Shown: positions 14,921 through 26,420 of the stretch, piece after piece
Layout: each line of letters begins with the position of its first letter
Numbering within the stretch: the first letter of the stretch is position 1
DNA from: Aristolochia californica
Taxonomy: Eukaryota; Streptophyta; Magnoliopsida; Piperales; Aristolochiaceae
NCBI GenBank assembly: GCA_029961685.1
Contig: JARWKL010000010.1
Coordinates: 10,499,931-10,563,930, forward strand
Direction of reading: 5' to 3'
DNA: 64,000 nt
Translations under genes and position numbers: made by a program
The notes under the pieces: model-generated
What the model saw: only the letters and a program-made list of their open reading frames with translations
Told to the model about the DNA's origin: nothing
The model's database searches: none

Positions 14921-17900
14921 TGAAAAATGGGGGAGTGAAAACTCAAGTTTGGATCTGAAAACAAATTTGAACATACAAAATGGAAATGCAAAAATGCTGA
15001 GAGAGATAGTTCCAAAAAGTATCGGCGATTTTTAAGGATAGGCAAAAAATGGGTTGTTTGGCCTTGGTAACTAGCCAACCACTTGAGAATTCGATTTTTT
15101 CTACTGCTTGAAATTTTAGGATCATTTGGTCCACTTGCATCCTCAACATGTTTCTTGCATTCATATTCACCACACTTAAAGCATGTTAGAATCAGGTACA
15201 AGTCCCTTTCCTTTAAAATTCCACCAAGCTTATTATTTGGGGCTGTACTAGTGGAATTTCCTGAGCATGGATAACAAAACCTTGGAGTTCATTTTTAGTG
15301 CGTTAAATAATTTAAATTTTTTTTTTTGCATACATCAACTCCAAAATTTTCATTTGGTTATGCCATATATCTTTTTTGTCTACGAGAAAAATGGGAGAGT
15401 GAAAACTCAAGTTTGGATATGAAAACAAATTTGAACATCCAAAATGGAAATGCAAAAATGCTGAGAGAGATAGTTCCAAAAAGTATCTGTGATTTTTAGG
15501 GATAGGGAAAAAATGGGTTGTTTGGCCTAGGTTGAGAATTTGATTTTTTGTACTCCTTGAAATTTTTGGATCATTAGGTCCACTTGCATCCTCAACATGT
15601 TTCTGGCATACATATCCACCACACTTAAAGCATGTTAGGATCAGTTACAAGTCCATTACCTATAAAATTTCAACAAGCTTATTATTAGGGGTTGTACTAG
15701 TGGAATTTCTAGAACATGGATAACAAAACCTTGAAGTTCAGTTTAAGTGTGAGAAATAATTTTGAAATATTTTTTTGTATACATGAACTCTAAAATTTTA
15801 ATTTTGTTATGCCTTATATCTTTTTTGTTTACGAGAAAAATGGGAGAGTGAAAACTCAAGTTTGGATCTGAAAACAAATCTGAACAGCCAAAATGGAAAT
15901 GCACAAATACTGAGAGACATAGTTCAAAAAAGTATCTGTGATTTTTAAGGATAGGCAAAAAGTGGGTTATTTTTTCTGCTCCATGAAATTTTTGGATCAT
16001 TAGGTCCACTTGCATCCTGAACATGTTTCTGGCATACATATCCACCAGACTTAAAGCATGTTAGGATCAGTTACAAGTCCCTTTCCTATAAAATTGCACC
16101 AAGCTTATTATTAGGGGATGTACTAGTGGAATTTCCAGAACATGGATAACAAAAGCTTGGAGTTCATTTTTAGTGCGTGAAATAACTTTGAAAATTTTTT
16201 TTGCACACATGAACTGTAAAATTTTCATTTTGTTATGCCTTATATCTTTTTTGTTTATGTGAAAAATGGGAGAGTGAAAACTCAAGTTTGGATCTGAAAA
16301 CAAATTCGAACATCCAAAAGGGAAATGCAAAAATGCTGAGAGAGATAGTTCCAAAAAGTATCTGTGATTTTTAAGGATAGGCAAAAAATGGGTTGTTTGG
16401 CCCTGGTAATTAGCCAACCACTTGAGAATTTGATTTTTTCTACTCCTTGAAAATTTTGGATCATTAGGTCCACTCGCATCCTCAACATGTTTCTGGCATG
16501 CATATCCCCCAAACTTAAAGCATGTTAGGATCAGTTCGATGTCCCTTTCCTATAAAAGTTCACCAAGAGTATTATTAGGGGTTGTACTAGTGGAAATTCC
16601 ATAACATAGATAACAAAACCTTGGAGTTCATTTTTTGTGCGTGAAATAATTTTCAAATTTTTTTTTGCATACATGAATTCTAAAATTTTCATTTTGTTAT
16701 GCCTTATTTCTTTCTTTTTTACGTGAAAAATGGGAGAGTGAAAACTCAAGTTATGATCTGAAAACAAATTTGAACATCCAAAATGGAAATGCACAAATGC
16801 TGAGAGAGAAAGTTCCAAAACGTATCTGTGATTTTTAAGGATAGCCAAAAAGTGGGTTGTTTGGCCCTGGTAAATATCCAACCACTTGAGAATTTCATTT
16901 TTTCTACTCCTTGAAATTTTATGATCATTAGGTCCATTTGCATCCTCAACATGTTTTTGGCATGCATATCCACCACACTTAAGGCATGCTTGGATCAGTT
17001 AGAACTCCCTTTCCTATAAAATTCCACCAAGCTTATTATTAGGGGATGCACTAGTGCAATTTCCAGAACATGGATAACAAAACCTTGGAGTTCATTTTTA
17101 GAAAATGAAATAATTTTGAAATTTTTTTTTGCATACTTGAACTCTAAAATTTTCATTTTGTTATGCCTTATATTTATTTGTTTACGAGAAAAATGGGAGA
17201 GTGAAAACTCAAGTTTGGATATGAAAACAAATTTGAACATACATAATGGAAATGCACAAATGCTGAGAGAGATTGTTCCAAAAAGTATATGTGATTTTTA
17301 AGTATAAGCAAAAAGTGGTTTGTTTGGCCCTGGTAAATATCCAACCACTTGAGAATTTGAACTTTTCTACTCCTTGAAATTTTATGATCATTAGGTCCAC
17401 TTGCATCCTCAACATGTTTCTGGCATGCATATCCACCACACTTAAAGCATGTTACGGTCAGTTACAAGTCCCTTTCCTATAAAATTCCACCAAGCTTATT
17501 ATTAGGGGTTGTACTAGTGGAATATCGAGACATTGGATAACAAAACCTTGGAGTTCATTTTTAATACGTCAAATAATTTTGAAATTTTTTTTGCATACAT
17601 GAGCTCTAAAATTTTCATTTTGTTATATGCCTTATATCTTTTGTGTTTACGAGAAAAATGGGAGAGTGAAAATTCATGTTTGGATCTGAAAACAAATTTG
17701 AACATCCAAAATGGAAATGCACAAATGCTGAGAGAGATAGTTCCAAAAAGGATTTGTGATTTTTAAGGATAGGCAAAAAGTGGGGTTTTTGGCCCTGGTA
17801 AAAATCCAACCACTTGAGAATTTGATTTTATGTACTCTTTGAAATTTTTGGATCATTAGGTGCACTTGCATCCTGCACATGTTTCTGGCATGCATATCCA

Positions 17901-19456
17901 CCACACTTGAAGCATGTTAAGATCAGTTAGAAGACCCATTTCTATAAAATTCCACCAAGCTTATTATTAGGGCCTGTAATAGTGGAATTTCCAGAACATG
18001 GATAACAAAACTTTGGAGTTCATTTTTAGTGCATGAAATAATTTGGAAATTTGTTTTTGCATACATGAACTCAAAATTTTTCATTTTTTTTTGCCTTATA
18101 TATTTTTATTTACGAGAAAAATGGGAGAGTGAAAACTCAAGTTTGGATCTGAAAACAAATTTGAACAACCAAAATGGAAATGCACAAAAACTAAGAGAGA
18201 TAGTTCCAAAAAGTATCTGTGATTTTTGAGGATAGGCAAAAAGTGGGTTGTTTGGCCCTGGTAAATATCCTTCCACTTGTGAACTTCAAATTTTTGGATC
18301 ATTAGGTCCACTTGCATCCTCAACATGTTTCTGGCATGCATATCCACTACACTTAAAGCATTTTAGGATCAGTTATAAGTCCCTTTCCTATAAAATTCTT
18401 CCAATCTTATTATTAGGGGCTGTACTGGTGGAATTTCCAGAACAAGTATAACAAAACATTGGATTTCATTTTTAGTGCGTGAAATAATTTTTAAATTTTT
18501 TTTTCATACAAGACCTCTAAAATTTTCATTTTGTTATGCCTTATATTTTTTTGTTTACGAGAAAAATGGGAGAGTGAAAACTCAAGTTTGGATCTGAAAA
18601 CAAATTTGAACAATCAAAATGGAAATGCAAAAATGCTGAGCGAGATAGTTCCAAAAAGTATCTGTGATTTTTAAGGATAGGCAAAAAGTGGGTTGTTTGG
18701 CCTTGGTAAATATCCAACCACTTGAGAATTTGATTTTTTCTACTCCTTGACATTTTTGGACCATTAGGTCCACTTGCTTCCTCAACTTGTTTCTGTCATA
18801 CATATCCACCACACTTAAAGCATGTTAGGATCAATTACAAGTCCCATTACTATAAAATTCAACCAAGCTTATTATTAGGGGATGTACTAGTGGTATTACC
18901 AGAACATGGATAATAAAACCTTGGAATTCATTTTTAGTGCATGAAATGATTTTGAAATTTTTATTGCATACATGAATTAAAAAATTTTCATTTTTTTATG
19001 CCTGATATCTTTTTTGTTTACGAGAAAAATGGGAGAGTGAATACTCAAGTTTGGATCTGAAAACAAATTTGAACATCCCAAATGGAAATTCACAAATGCT
19101 GAGAGAGATAGTTCCAAAAAGTATCTGTGATTTTTAAGGATAGGAAAAAAGTGGGTTGTTTGGCCCTGGTAAATATCCAACCACTTGAGAATTTGATTTT
19201 TTCTACTCCTTGAAATTTTTGGATCATTAGGTCCTCTTGCATCCTCAACATGTTTCTGGCATGCATATCCTCCACACTTAAAGCATGTTAGGATCAGCAG
19301 TTAGAAATCCCTTTCCAATAAAATTCCATGAAGCTTATTATTTTGGGCTATACTAGTGGAATTTCCAGAAAATGGATAACAAAAACATGGAGTTCATTTT
19401 TAGTGTGTGAAATAATTTTAAAATTTTTGTTTGCATACATCAACTCTAAAATTTTC
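14920..19456 (+). repeat. Array segment between super-block copy I and the 3.7-kb local repeat
   Basis: Landmarks: 15226, 15675, 16101, 16565 (AAGAGT), 17029, 17492, 17957, 18413 (AATCTT), 18865 and 19331. These are ordinary monomers with no long-range partner that I could find in the window. A weak local pairing exists: CTAGCCAACC near 15,071 and TTAGCCAACC near 16,409 mark two related monomers about 1.34 kb apart. Two monomers here are short, 449 bp and 426 bp. The first lacks about 15-16 bp after the GGCCTAGGT at about 15,523-15,531. The second lacks about 40 bp after GTGGGTTATT at about 15,962. Variants AAAATGAAATAA (17.1 kb) and TTATATGCC (17.63 kb) are private. I see no gene or unique sequence. 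Confidence 0.85.
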
Positions 19457-22400
19457 ATTTTGTTATGCCATATATCTTTTCTGTTAACAAGAAAAATGGA
19501 AGAGTGAAAACTCAAGTTTGGATCTGAAAACAACTTTGAACATCAAAAATCGAACTGCACAAATGCTGAGAGAGATAGTTCCAAAAAGTATCTGTGATTT
19601 TTAAGGATAGGCAAAAAGTGGGTTGTTTGGCCATAGTAAAGATCCAACCACTTGAGAACTTGATTTTTTCTTCTCCTTGAAATTTTTTGACCATTAGGTC
19701 CACTTGCATCCTCAACATGTTTCTAGCATGCATATCCACCACACTTAAAGCATGTTAGGATCAGTTACAAGTCCCTTTCCTATAAAATTCCACCACGGTT
19801 ATTATTAGGGGCTGTACTAGTGGAATTTCACGAACATGGATATGAAAACCTTGGAGTTCATTTTTAGTGCTTGAAAGAATTTTGAATTTTTTTGGATACA
19901 TGAACTCTAAAATTGTGCTTTTGTTATGCCTTATATCTTTTTTGGTTACAAGAAAAATGGGAGAGTAAAAACTCAAGTTTGGCTCTGAAAACAAATTTTA
20001 ACATCCAAAAGGGAAATGCACAAATGCTGAGAAAGATAGTTACAAAAAGTATCTGTGATTTTTAAGGATCGGCAAAAACTGGGTTGTTTGGCCATGGTAA
20101 ATATCCAACCTCTAGAGAATTTGATTTTTTCTAGTCCTTGAAATTTTTTGATCATTAGGTCCACTTGCATCCTCAACATGTTTCTGGAATGCATATCCAC
20201 CACACTTAAAGCATGTTAGGATTAGTTAGAAGTCCCTTTCCAATAAAATTCCATGAAGCCTATTATTTGGGGCTTTACTAGTGGACTTTCCAGAACATGG
20301 ATAACAAAATCTTGGAGTTCATTTTTAGTGCGTGAAATAATTTTGAAATTTTTTTTTGCAAACATGAACTCTAAAATTTTCATTTTGTTATCCCATATAT
20401 CTTTTCTGTTTACGAGAAAAATGGGAGAGTGAAAACTCAAGTTTGGATCTGAAAAAAAATTTGAACATCCAAAATCGAAATGCACAAAGGCTGAGAGAGA
20501 TAGTTCAAAAATGTATCTGTGATTTTTAAGGATAGGCAAAAAGTGGGTTGTTTGGCCATGGTAAAGATCCAACCACTTGAGAACTTTATTTTTTCTACTC
20601 CTTGAAATTTTTTGATCATTAGGTCCACTTGCATCCTCAACATGTTTCTGGCATGCATATCCTCCCCACTTAAAGCATGTTAGGATCAGTTACAAGTCCC
20701 TTTCCTATAAAATTTCACCAGGCTTACTATTAGGGGCTGTACTATTGGAATTTCCAGAGCATGGATACCAAAACCTTGGAGTTCATTTTTAGTGCGTGAA
20801 AAATTTTGAAATTTTTTTTTGCATACATGAACTCTAAAATTTTCCTTTTGTTAAGCCATATATCTTTTTTGTTTACGAGAAAAATGGGAGAGTGAAAACT
20901 CAAATTTGGATCTGACAACAAATTTGAACATCCAAAATGGAAATGCACAAATGCTGAGAGAGATAGTTCCAAAAAGTATATGTGATTTTTAAGGATAGGC
21001 AAAAAGTGGGTTGTTTGGCCCTAGTAAATATCCAACCACTTGAGAATTTGATTTTTTCTACTCCATGAAATTTTTGGATCATTAGGTCCACTTGCATCCT
21101 CAACTTGTTTTTGTCATGCATATCCACCACACTTAAAGTATGTTAGGATCAGTTACAAGTCCCTTTCTTATAAAATTCCACTAAGCTTATTATTAGGGGT
21201 TGTACTATTAGAATTTCCAGAACATGGATAAGAAAACCTTGGAGTTCATTTTTAGTGCATAAAATAATTTTGACATTTTTTTTGCATACATGAACTCTAA
21301 AATTTTCCTTTAGTTTTGCCTTATGTCTTTTTTGTTTACGAGAAAAATGGGAGAGTGAAAACTCAAGTTTGGATCTGAAAGCAAATTTGAACATCCAAAA
21401 TGGAAATGCACAAATGCTGAGAGAGATAGTTCCAAAAAGTATCTGTGATTTTTATGGATTGGCAAAATGTTGGATGTTTTGCCCTCGTAAAATATCCAAC
21501 CACTTGAGAATTTGATTTTTTCTACTCGTTGAAATTTTTGGATCATTAGGTCCACTTGCATCCTCAAATTGTTTCTGTCATGCATATCTACCACACTTAA
21601 AGCATGTTAGGATCCGTTACAAGTCCCTTTCCAATAAAATTCCCTGAAGCCTATTATTTGGGGTGTTACTAGTGGAATTTCCTGAAAATGGATAACAAAA
21701 CCTACGAGTTCATTTTCCGTGCGTGAAATAATTTTGAAATTTTTTTGCATACATGAACTCTAAAATTTTCATTTTGTAATGCCATATATCATTTCTATTT
21801 ATGAGAAAAATGGGAGAGTGAAAACTCAAGTTTGGATCTGAAAACAAATTTGAACATCCAAAATGGAAATGTACAAATGCTGAGAGAGATAGTTCCAAAA
21901 AGTATATGTGATTTTTGAGGATAGGCAAAAAGTGGGTTGTTTGGCCCAGGTAAATATGCAACCACTTGAGAATTTGATTTTTTCTACTCCTTGAAATTTT
22001 TGGACCATTAGATCCACTTGCATCCTCAACATATTTCTGGCATGCATATCCACCACACTTAAAGCATGTTAGGATCAGTTAGAAGTCTCTTTCCAATAAA
22101 ATTCCACCAAGCTTCTTATTAGGGGCAGTACTATTGGAATTTCCAGGACCTGGATAACAAAACCTTGGAGATCATATTTATTGCATGAAATAATTTTGAA
22201 ATTTTTTTTGCAAACATGAACTCTAAAATTTTCATTTGGTTATGCCTTATATCTTTTTTGTTTACGAGAAAAATGGGAGAGTGAAAACTCAAATTTTGAT
22301 CTGAAAACTAATTTGAACATCCAAAATGGAAATGTCAAAATGCTGAGAGATATAGTTCCAAAACGTCTATGTGATTTTTTAGGATAGGCAAAAAGTGTGT

Positions 22401-22510
22401 TGTTTGGCCGTGGTAAATATCCAACCACTTGAGAATTTGATTTTTTCTATTCCTTGAAATTTTATGATCATTATGTCCACTTGCATCCTCAACGTGTTTC
22501 TGGTATGCAT
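19457..22510 (+). repeat. Local higher-order repeat, period about 3.7 kb, copy a
   Basis: Landmarks: 19795 (ACGGTT), 20256 (AAGCCT), 20720 (AGGCTT), 21183, 21647 (AAGCCT) and 22109. Matches copy b at offsets of about 3,704-3,719 on the left and 3,255-3,257 on the right. Diagnostic shared features: CCATAGTAAAGATCC (19,631 and about 23,336); TTTGGTTAC with GAGTAAAAACTC and GTTTGGCTCTG (about 19,941-19,985 and 23,648-23,692); TCTAGAGAATTTG (20,111 and 23,840); TGAAGCCTATTATTTGGGG; GCACAAAGGCTGAG; and TTTTGCCCTNGTAAAATATCC (about 21,478 and 24,736). Copy a holds one monomer more than copy b, between about 20.7 and 21.2 kb. Confidence 0.75.
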
Positions 22511-23160
22511 ATCCACCACACTTAAAGCATGTTAGGATCAGTTACAAGTCCCTTTCCAATAAAATTTCACCAAGCTTATTATTAGGGGCTGTACTAGTGG
22601 AATTTCCAGAACATGGATAACAAAACCATTGAGTTCATTTTTAGTGCGTGAAATATTTTTGAATTTTTTTTTGCATACATGACCTCTAAAATTTTCCTTT
22701 TGTTATGCCTTATATCTTTTTTATTTACGAGAAAAATGGGAGAGTGAAATCTCAAGTTTGGCACTGAAAACAAATTTGAACATCCAAAATGGAAATGCAC
22801 AAATGCTGAGAGAGATAGTTCCAAAAAGTATATGTGATTTTTAAGTATAGGCAAAAAGTGGGTTGTTTGGCCCTGGTAAAGATCCAACCACTAGAGAATT
22901 TGATTTTTTCTACTCCTTGAAATTTTTGGATCATTAGGACCACTTGCATCTTCAACATGTTTCTGGAATGCATATCCACCACACTTAAAGCATGTTAGGA
23001 TCAGTTAGAAGTCCCTTTCCTATAAAATTCCACCAAGCTTACTGTTAGAAGCTGTACCAGTGGACTTTCCAGAACAATGATGACAAAACCTTGGAGTTCA
23101 TTTTTAATGCGTGTAATAATTTTGAAATTTTTTTTCACATACATGTACTCTAAAATTTTC
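22511..23160 (+). repeat. Array segment between the two copies of the 3.7-kb repeat
   Basis: Landmarks at 22572 and 23035. This is ordinary satellite of about one and a half monomers separating copy a from copy b. The monomer after 23035 begins with the private variant GCTTACTGTTAGAAGCTG. No other feature was seen. Confidence 0.8.
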
Positions 23161-23761
23161 ATTTTGTTATGCCATATATCTTTTCTGTTTACGAGAAAAA
23201 TGGGAGAGTGAAAACTCAAGTTTGGATTCGAAAACAAATTTGAACATCCAAAATCAAAATGCACAATTGCTGAGAGAGATAGTTCCAAAAGGTATCTATG
23301 ATTTTTAAGGATAGGCAAAAAGTGGGTTGTTTGGCCATAGTAAAGATCCAACCACTTGAGAACTTGATTTTTTCTACTCCTTGAAATTTTTTTTATCATT
23401 AGGCCCACTTGCATCCCCAACATGTTTCTGACATGCATATCCACCACACTTAAAGCATGTTAGGATCAGTTACTAGTTCCTTTCCTATAAAATTCCACCA
23501 AGCTTATTATTAGGGGTTGTACTAGTGGAATTTCCAAAACATGGATAAGAAAACCTTGGAGTTCATTTTTAGTGCGTGACATAATTTTGAAATTTTTTTT
23601 GCATACATGAACTCTAAAATTTTCCTTTTGTTAAGCCTTTTATCTTTTTTGGTTACGAGAAAAATGGGAGAGTAAAAACTCAAGTTTGGCTCTGAAAACA
23701 AATTTTAACATCCAAAATGGAAATGCACAAATGCTGAGAAAGATAGTTGCAAAAAGTATCT

Positions 23762-23805
23762 GTGATTTTAAAGGATCGGTAAAGTGATTTTTAAGGATCG
23801 GCAAA
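23762..23805 (+). repeat. 22-bp tandem duplication inside a monomer
   Basis: The segment beginning GTGATTTTAAAGGATCGG at 23,762 is followed directly at 23,784 by a near copy beginning GTGATTTTTAAGGATCGG. The related monomer at about 20,048 has it only once, so the duplication arose after the 3.7-kb unit was copied. A base difference (GGTAAA against GGCAAA) separates the two halves. Confidence 0.9.
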
Positions 23806-25543
23806 AACTGGGTTGTTTGGCCATGGTAAATATCCAACCTCTAGAGAATTTGATTTTTTCTAGTCCTTGAAATTTTTGGATCATTAGGTCCACTTGCATC
23901 CTCAACATGTTTCTGGAATGCATATCCACCACACTTAAAGCATGTTAGGATTAGTTAGAAGTCCCTTTCCAATGAAGCCTATTATTTGGGGCTGTACTAG
24001 TGGAATTTCCAGAACATGGATAACAAAACCTTGGAGTTCATTTGTAGTGCGTGAAATAATTTTAAATTTTTTTTTGCATATATGAACTCTAAAATTTTCA
24101 TTTTGTTATGCCATATATCTTTTCTGTTTACGAGAAAAATGGGAGAGTGAAAACTCAAGTTTGGATCTGAAAACAAATTTGAACATCCAAAATCGAAATG
24201 CACAAAGGCTGAGTGAGATAGTTCCAAAATGCATCTGTGATTTTTAAGGACAGGAAAAAAGTGGGTTGTTTGGCCATGGTAAAGATCCAACCACTTGAGA
24301 ACTTGATTTTTTCTACTCCTTGAAATTTTTTGATCATTAGGTCAACTTGCATCCCCAACATGTTTCTGGCATGCATATCCTCCACACTTAAAGCATGTTA
24401 GGAACAGTTACAAGTCCCTTTCCTATAAAATTCCCCCAAGCTTATTATTAGGGGCTGTACTATTGGAATTTCCAGAACATGGATAAGAAAACATTGGAGT
24501 TCATTTTTAGTGCGTGAAGTAATTTTGAATTTTTTTTTGCATACATGAAGTCTAAAATTTTCCTTTAGTTTGGCCTTATATGTTTTTTTCTTACGAGAAA
24601 AATGGGAGAGTGAAAACTCAAGTTTGGATCTGAAAACAAATTTGAACATCCAAAATGGAAATGCACAAATGCTGAGAGAGATAGTTCCAAAAAGTATCTG
24701 TGATTTTTAAGGATAGGCAAAAAGTGGGTTGGTTTGCCCTGGTAAAATATCCAACCACTTTAGAATTTGATTTTTTCTACTCGTTGAAATTTTTGGATCA
24801 TTAGGTCCATTTGCATCCCCAACTTGTTTCTGTCATGCATATCCACCACACTTAAAGCATGTTAGGATCTGTTAGAAGTCCCTTTCCAATAAAATTCCAT
24901 GAAGCCTATTATTTGGGGCTGTACTAGTGGAATTTCCAGAACATGGATAAGAAAACCTTGGAGTTCATTTTCAGCGCATGAAATAATTTTGAAAATTTTT
25001 TGCATACATGAACTATAAAATTTTCATTTTGTTATGCCATATATCATTTCTATTTACGAGAAAAATGGGAGAGTGAAAAAACTCAAGTTTGGGTCTGAAA
25101 ACAAATTTGAACATCCAAAATGGAAATGTACAAATGCTGAGAGAGATAGTTCCAAAAAGTATATGTGATTTTAGAGGATAGACAAAAAGTGGGTTTTTTG
25201 GCCCAGGTAAATATCCAACCACTTGAGAATTTGATTTTTTCTATTCCTTGAAATTTTTGGATCTTTAGGCCCACTTGCATTCTCAACATGTTTCTGGAAT
25301 GCACATCCACCACACTTAAAGCATGTTAGGATCAGTTAGAAGTCCCTTTCCTATAAAATATCACTAAGCCTATTATTAGGGGCTGTACTAGTGGAATTTC
25401 CAGAACATGGATAACAAAACCTTGGAGTGCATTTTTAGTGCATGAAATAAGCTTGAAATTTTTTATTGCATACATGAACTCTGAAATTTTAATTTTGTTA
25501 TGCCTTATATATTTTTTGTTTACGAGAAAAATGGGTGAGTGAA

Positions 25544-25609
25544 AACTCAAATTTGGATCTGATAACAAATTTGAACAACTCAAATTTGGATCTGATAACA
25601 AATTTGAAC
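25544..25609 (+). repeat. 33-bp exact tandem duplication inside a monomer
   Basis: The 33 bp starting AACTCAAATTTGGATCTG at 25,544 are repeated immediately at 25,577 and then continue into the normal ACATCCGAAATGG. It accounts for most of the 500-bp spacing between landmarks 25366 and 25866. The two units look identical by eye, so the event is recent. No other monomer in the window shows it. It keeps the minus-strand frame open, because 33 is a multiple of three. Confidence 0.93.
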
Positions 25610-25741
25610 ATCCGAAATGGAAAAGTACATATGTGAGAGAGATAGTTCCAAAAAGTGTATGTGATTTTTGAGGATAGGCAAAAAGTGGGTTGTTTGGCCT
25701 TGGCAAATATCCAACCACTTGAGAATTTGATTTTTTCTATA

Positions 25742-25954
25742 CCTTGAAATTTTTGGATCATTAGGTCCATTTGCATCCTCAACGTGTTTCTGGCATGCAT
25801 ATCCACCACACTTAAAGCATGTTAGGATCAGTTAGTTACAAGTCTCGTTCCTATAAAATTCCACCAAGCCTATTATTAGGGGCTGTACTAGTGGAATTTC
25901 CAGAACAAGGATAACAAAACCTTGGAGTTCATTTTTAGTGCGTGAAATAATTTT
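25742..25954 (+). repeat. Left partner of a 213-bp identical tract in adjacent monomers
   Basis: This stretch is identical by eye to 26,208-26,420 at an offset of 466 bp. It carries unusual variants: GTCCATTTGC, CAACGTG, a four-base GTTA insertion giving CAGTTAGTTACAAG, TCTCGTTCC, CCAAGCCTATT and GAACAAGG. The flanks differ: after 25,954 this monomer reads TTTTGAAATTC and the partner TTTTAAATTTT. This is either a tandem duplication patched by conversion or a conversion tract between neighbours. Confidence 0.9.
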
Positions 25955-26207
25955 GAAATTCTTTTTGCATACATGACCTCTAAAATTTTAATTTTGTTTT
26001 GCCTTTTATCTTTTTTGTTTACGAGAAAAATGGGAGAATGAAAACTCAAGTTTGGATCTGAAAACAAATTTGAACATCCCAAATGTAATGCACAAATGCT
26101 GATAGAGAGAGTTCCAAAAAGTATCTCTGATTTTTAAGGATAGGCAAAAAGTGGGTTGTTTGGCCCTGGTAAATATCAAACCACTTGAGAATTTGATTTT
26201 TTATACT

Positions 26208-26420
26208 CCTTGAAATTTTTGGATCATTAGGTCCATTTGCATCCTCAACGTGTTTCTGGCATGCATATCCACCACACTTAAAGCATGTTAGGATCAGTTA
26301 GTTACAAGTCTCGTTCCTATAAAATTCCACCAAGCCTATTATTAGGGGCTGTACTAGTGGAATTTCCAGAACAAGGATAACAAAACCTTGGAGTTCATTT
26401 TTAGTGCGTGAAATAATTTT
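26208..26420 (+). repeat. Right partner of the 213-bp identical tract
   Basis: Identical by eye to 25,742-25,954, including the GTTA insertion and the GAACAAGG variant. It lies at the left start of super-block copy II. Copy I has a different sequence at the aligned place (about 150-360), so the event is private to copy II. Confidence 0.9.

Larger units (their letters stand above)
23161..25800 (+). repeat. Local higher-order repeat, period about 3.7 kb, copy b
   Basis: Landmarks: 23500, 23975 (AAGCCT), 24438, 24902 (AAGCCT) and 25366 (AAGCCT). It matches copy a (19,457-22,510) through the same run of private variants. It is one monomer shorter; the missing unit lies around 24.45 kb, where the sequence looks like a hybrid of the copy a monomers at 20.72 and 21.18 kb. 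It also lacks 8 bp before the landmark at 23975 (TTTCC joins directly to AATGAAGCC). It has gained two short tandem duplications: 22 bp at 23,762 and 33 bp at 25,544. Confidence 0.75.

Noticed and set aside
14785..15201. Minus-strand open frame of 138 codons, with a CFKCG..C..H pattern near its start, as a zinc-knuckle protein gene
   Set aside because: The same frame recurs in dozens of monomers with frameshifts and stops in most. Its end depends on T-tract length, and no known domain is recognisable beyond the short cysteine pattern. It is best read as satellite DNA.
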